Source of the DNA: Planctomycetes bacterium UBA2386
GTDB lineage: Bacteria; Planctomycetota; UBA1135; UBA2386
NCBI GenBank assembly: GCA_002343845.1
Contig: DDSQ01000045.1
Location: forward strand, 32,588-64,862
DNA: 32,275 nucleotides
Direction: 5' to 3'
Shown: positions 30,556-32,275 of the stretch, in pieces
Layout: each line of letters begins with the position of its first letter
How positions within the stretch are numbered: the stretch's first letter is position 1
Made by a program: the position numbers and the translations under genes
The notes under the pieces: model-generated
Databases searched by the model: none
The model's input: the letters and a program-made list of their open reading frames with translations, nothing else
What the model was told of the DNA's origin: nothing

Positions 30556-31800
30556 TCAGCCGAGCGCCTTGACGCCCGGCAGCACCTTGCCTTCGAGCAG
30601 TTCGAGCGAGGCGCCGCCGCCGGTCGACACGTGCGAGAGCTTGGCGGTGATGCCGAGTTTCTCGGCCGCGGCGACCGAGTCGCCGCCGCCGACGACCGTG
30701 AAGGCACCCGCCGCCGTCGCCTGCGCGACGGCCTTCGCGACCGCTTCGGTGCCCTTGCAGAACGCATCCATCTCGAACACGCCCATCGGCCCGTTCCAGA
30801 TGACGGTCTTGCTGCCCACCAGCGCTGCGACGTAGCTCTTCACCGACGCAGGCCCGATGTCGAGGCCCATCAAGCCGTCGGGGATCTGCGCATGCACGCT
30901 CGGCGGGCTGTCCGCCTTGAACTCCGCGGCGCAGACGTGGTCGACCGGCAGCAGCAGCCGCTTGCCCGCGGCCTTCGCGGCAGCGAGCACCTTGCCGGCC
31001 GCCTCGATGAGGTCCTTCTCGACCAGCGACTTGCCGACCTTCTGCCCCTGCTGCGCGAGGAACGTGTAGGCCATGGCGCCACCGACGATCAGCGTGTCGA
31101 CCTTCGGTAGCAGATTCTCGATCACGGGCAGCTTGTCGCTGACCTTGGCGCCGCCGAGGATCGCGACGAACGGCCGCGCCGGACTCGCGAGCACTTTCGC
31201 GAACGCGTCGAGTTCCTGCTGCATCAGGAACCCCGCTGCGCACGGCAGGCCGGTGATGCCGGCGACCGAGCTGTGGGCACGGTGCGCAGCTCCGAACGCG
31301 TCGTTGACGTAGACGTCGCCGAGCCGCTTCAGGCTCGCCCGGAAGGCGTCGACCGCCGCCGGCTCGGCCTTCCTGACGGTCTCGGTGCCGTCCTTGTTCT
31401 TCACCTTGACCTTGCCCTCTTCCTCGAGGTGGAAGCGCAGGTTCTCGAGCAACACGACGCTGCCCGGTTGCAGCTTGCCCGGCGCGCACGCCGCCTCGAC
31501 CGCCGGCCCGACGCAGTCGTCGAGGAACGTCACCGGCTTGCCGAGCAGCTTCTGCACTTCGGCGGCGACCGGACGCAGCGAGTACTTCGCCACGCGCTGG
31601 CCATCGGGGCGGCCGAGGTGCGACATCAGCACGACGCTGGCGCCCTGGTCGAGAACGAAGCGGATCGTCGGCAGAGCCGAGACGATGCGCTGCGTGTTGG
31701 TGATCGCGAGCGTCTGCTTGTCCTGCGGCACGTTGAAGTCGACGCGCATCAGGACGCGCTTGCCGCGCAACGACAGGTCGCGAAGGGTCGGCTTGGCCAT
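30556..31800 (-). CDS. pgk: Phosphoglycerate kinase
   Basis: A 414-residue monomeric glycolytic enzyme converting 1,3-bisphosphoglycerate and ADP to 3-phosphoglycerate and ATP. The N-domain has the substrate motif GKRVLMRVDFNVP, MSHLGRPDG, and LLENLRFHLEEEG. VNDAFGAAHRAHSS follows. The C-domain has FVAILGGAKVSDKLPVIENLL, the nucleotide-binding VIWNGPMGVFEMD, and the Gly-rich TVVGGGDSVAAAEKLG, ending STGGGASLELLEGKVLPG. Length is normal (about 390-415). A GGAG site lies 8 bases before the ATG. It follows gap on the same strand with a 16-base gap, the classic glycolytic pair. Confidence 0.98.
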   Translation of the reverse strand: MAKPTLRDLSLRGKRVLMRVDFNVPQDKQTLAITNTQRIVSALPTIRFVLDQGASVVLMSHLGRPDGQRVAKYSLRPVAAEVQKLLGKPVTFLDDCVGPAVEAACAPGKLQPGSVVLLENLRFHLEEEGKVKVKNKDGTETVRKAEPAAVDAFRASLKRLGDVYVNDAFGAAHRAHSSVAGITGLPCAAGFLMQQELDAFAKVLASPARPFVAILGGAKVSDKLPVIENLLPKVDTLIVGGAMAYTFLAQQGQKVGKSLVEKDLIEAAGKVLAAAKAAGKRLLLPVDHVCAAEFKADSPPSVHAQIPDGLMGLDIGPASVKSYVAALVGSKTVIWNGPMGVFEMDAFCKGTEAVAKAVAQATAAGAFTVVGGGDSVAAAEKLGITAKLSHVSTGGGASLELLEGKVLPGVKALG

Positions 31801-31816
31801 GGCGTTCGCTCCGCGA

Positions 31817-32275
<459 letters not shown>

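Overview
The window is very GC-rich (roughly 70%) and densely coded, with 27 protein-coding genes and no rRNA, tRNA, CRISPR array or insertion sequence that I can see. Several genes point to a high-GC member of the Planctomycetota (PVC superphylum). These are a PVC-type heme-binding CxxCH protein with an N-terminal propeller-like region, two ECF sigma/anti-sigma pairs (one anti-sigma carrying a very large extracytoplasmic region), a squalene-cyclase-like repeat protein, a DUF6807/PmoA-like lipoprotein, and many exported hydrolases. Lineage is inferred from gene content only.

Layout. From 1 to 3210 on the minus strand lie rplC (L3), a 50-residue basic protein, a BaiN/HI0933-type flavoprotein and the N-terminal two thirds of mnmE. 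Divergently, from 3473 to 5063 on the plus strand, lie a TPR lipoprotein, rnpA and yidD, joined by 4-base overlaps. From 10040 down to 5067 on the minus strand lie an MrfA/MrfB-like (YprA/YprB) helicase-exonuclease pair, a secretin-N-domain-like exported protein, an ECF sigma factor and a small membrane protein that is probably its anti-sigma. From 17847 down to 10111 on the minus strand lie a TIM-barrel protein, an alkaline-phosphatase-superfamily enzyme, a DPP-IV-like S9 peptidase, an alpha/alpha-toroid protein and a Uma2-family protein. A plus-strand DUF6807-like lipoprotein follows at 17897-18772. Then, on the minus strand, come YceH (DUF480), a large membrane/AsmA-like fusion protein, an Rpn-type nuclease, xylulokinase, the PVC cytochrome protein and the second ECF sigma/anti-sigma operon. 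At the right end are a plus-strand GmhB-like HAD protein with a degraded active site, and the minus-strand gap-pgk glycolytic operon (gap is cut by the window edge).

Functionally the window mixes core housekeeping (L3, RNase P protein, YidD, MnmE, Pgk, Gap) with an envelope and secreted-hydrolase repertoire (peptidase, phosphatase, cytochrome protein, lipoproteins) and two stress-type regulatory modules. The items most worth follow-up are the unrecognised small basic protein behind rplC, the HAD pseudoenzyme candidate, the DUF2062-like/AsmA-like fusion, the anti-sigma factor with carboxypeptidase-regulatory-like repeats and a dyad over its predicted promoter, and a recurring -10 element placed 6-7 bases before start codons, which suggests leaderless transcripts. 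Intergenic space is minimal: no non-coding stretch exceeds about 260 bases, and the three tail-to-tail gene junctions leave no room for intrinsic terminators. I did not find a clear new multi-gene defence or mobile system.
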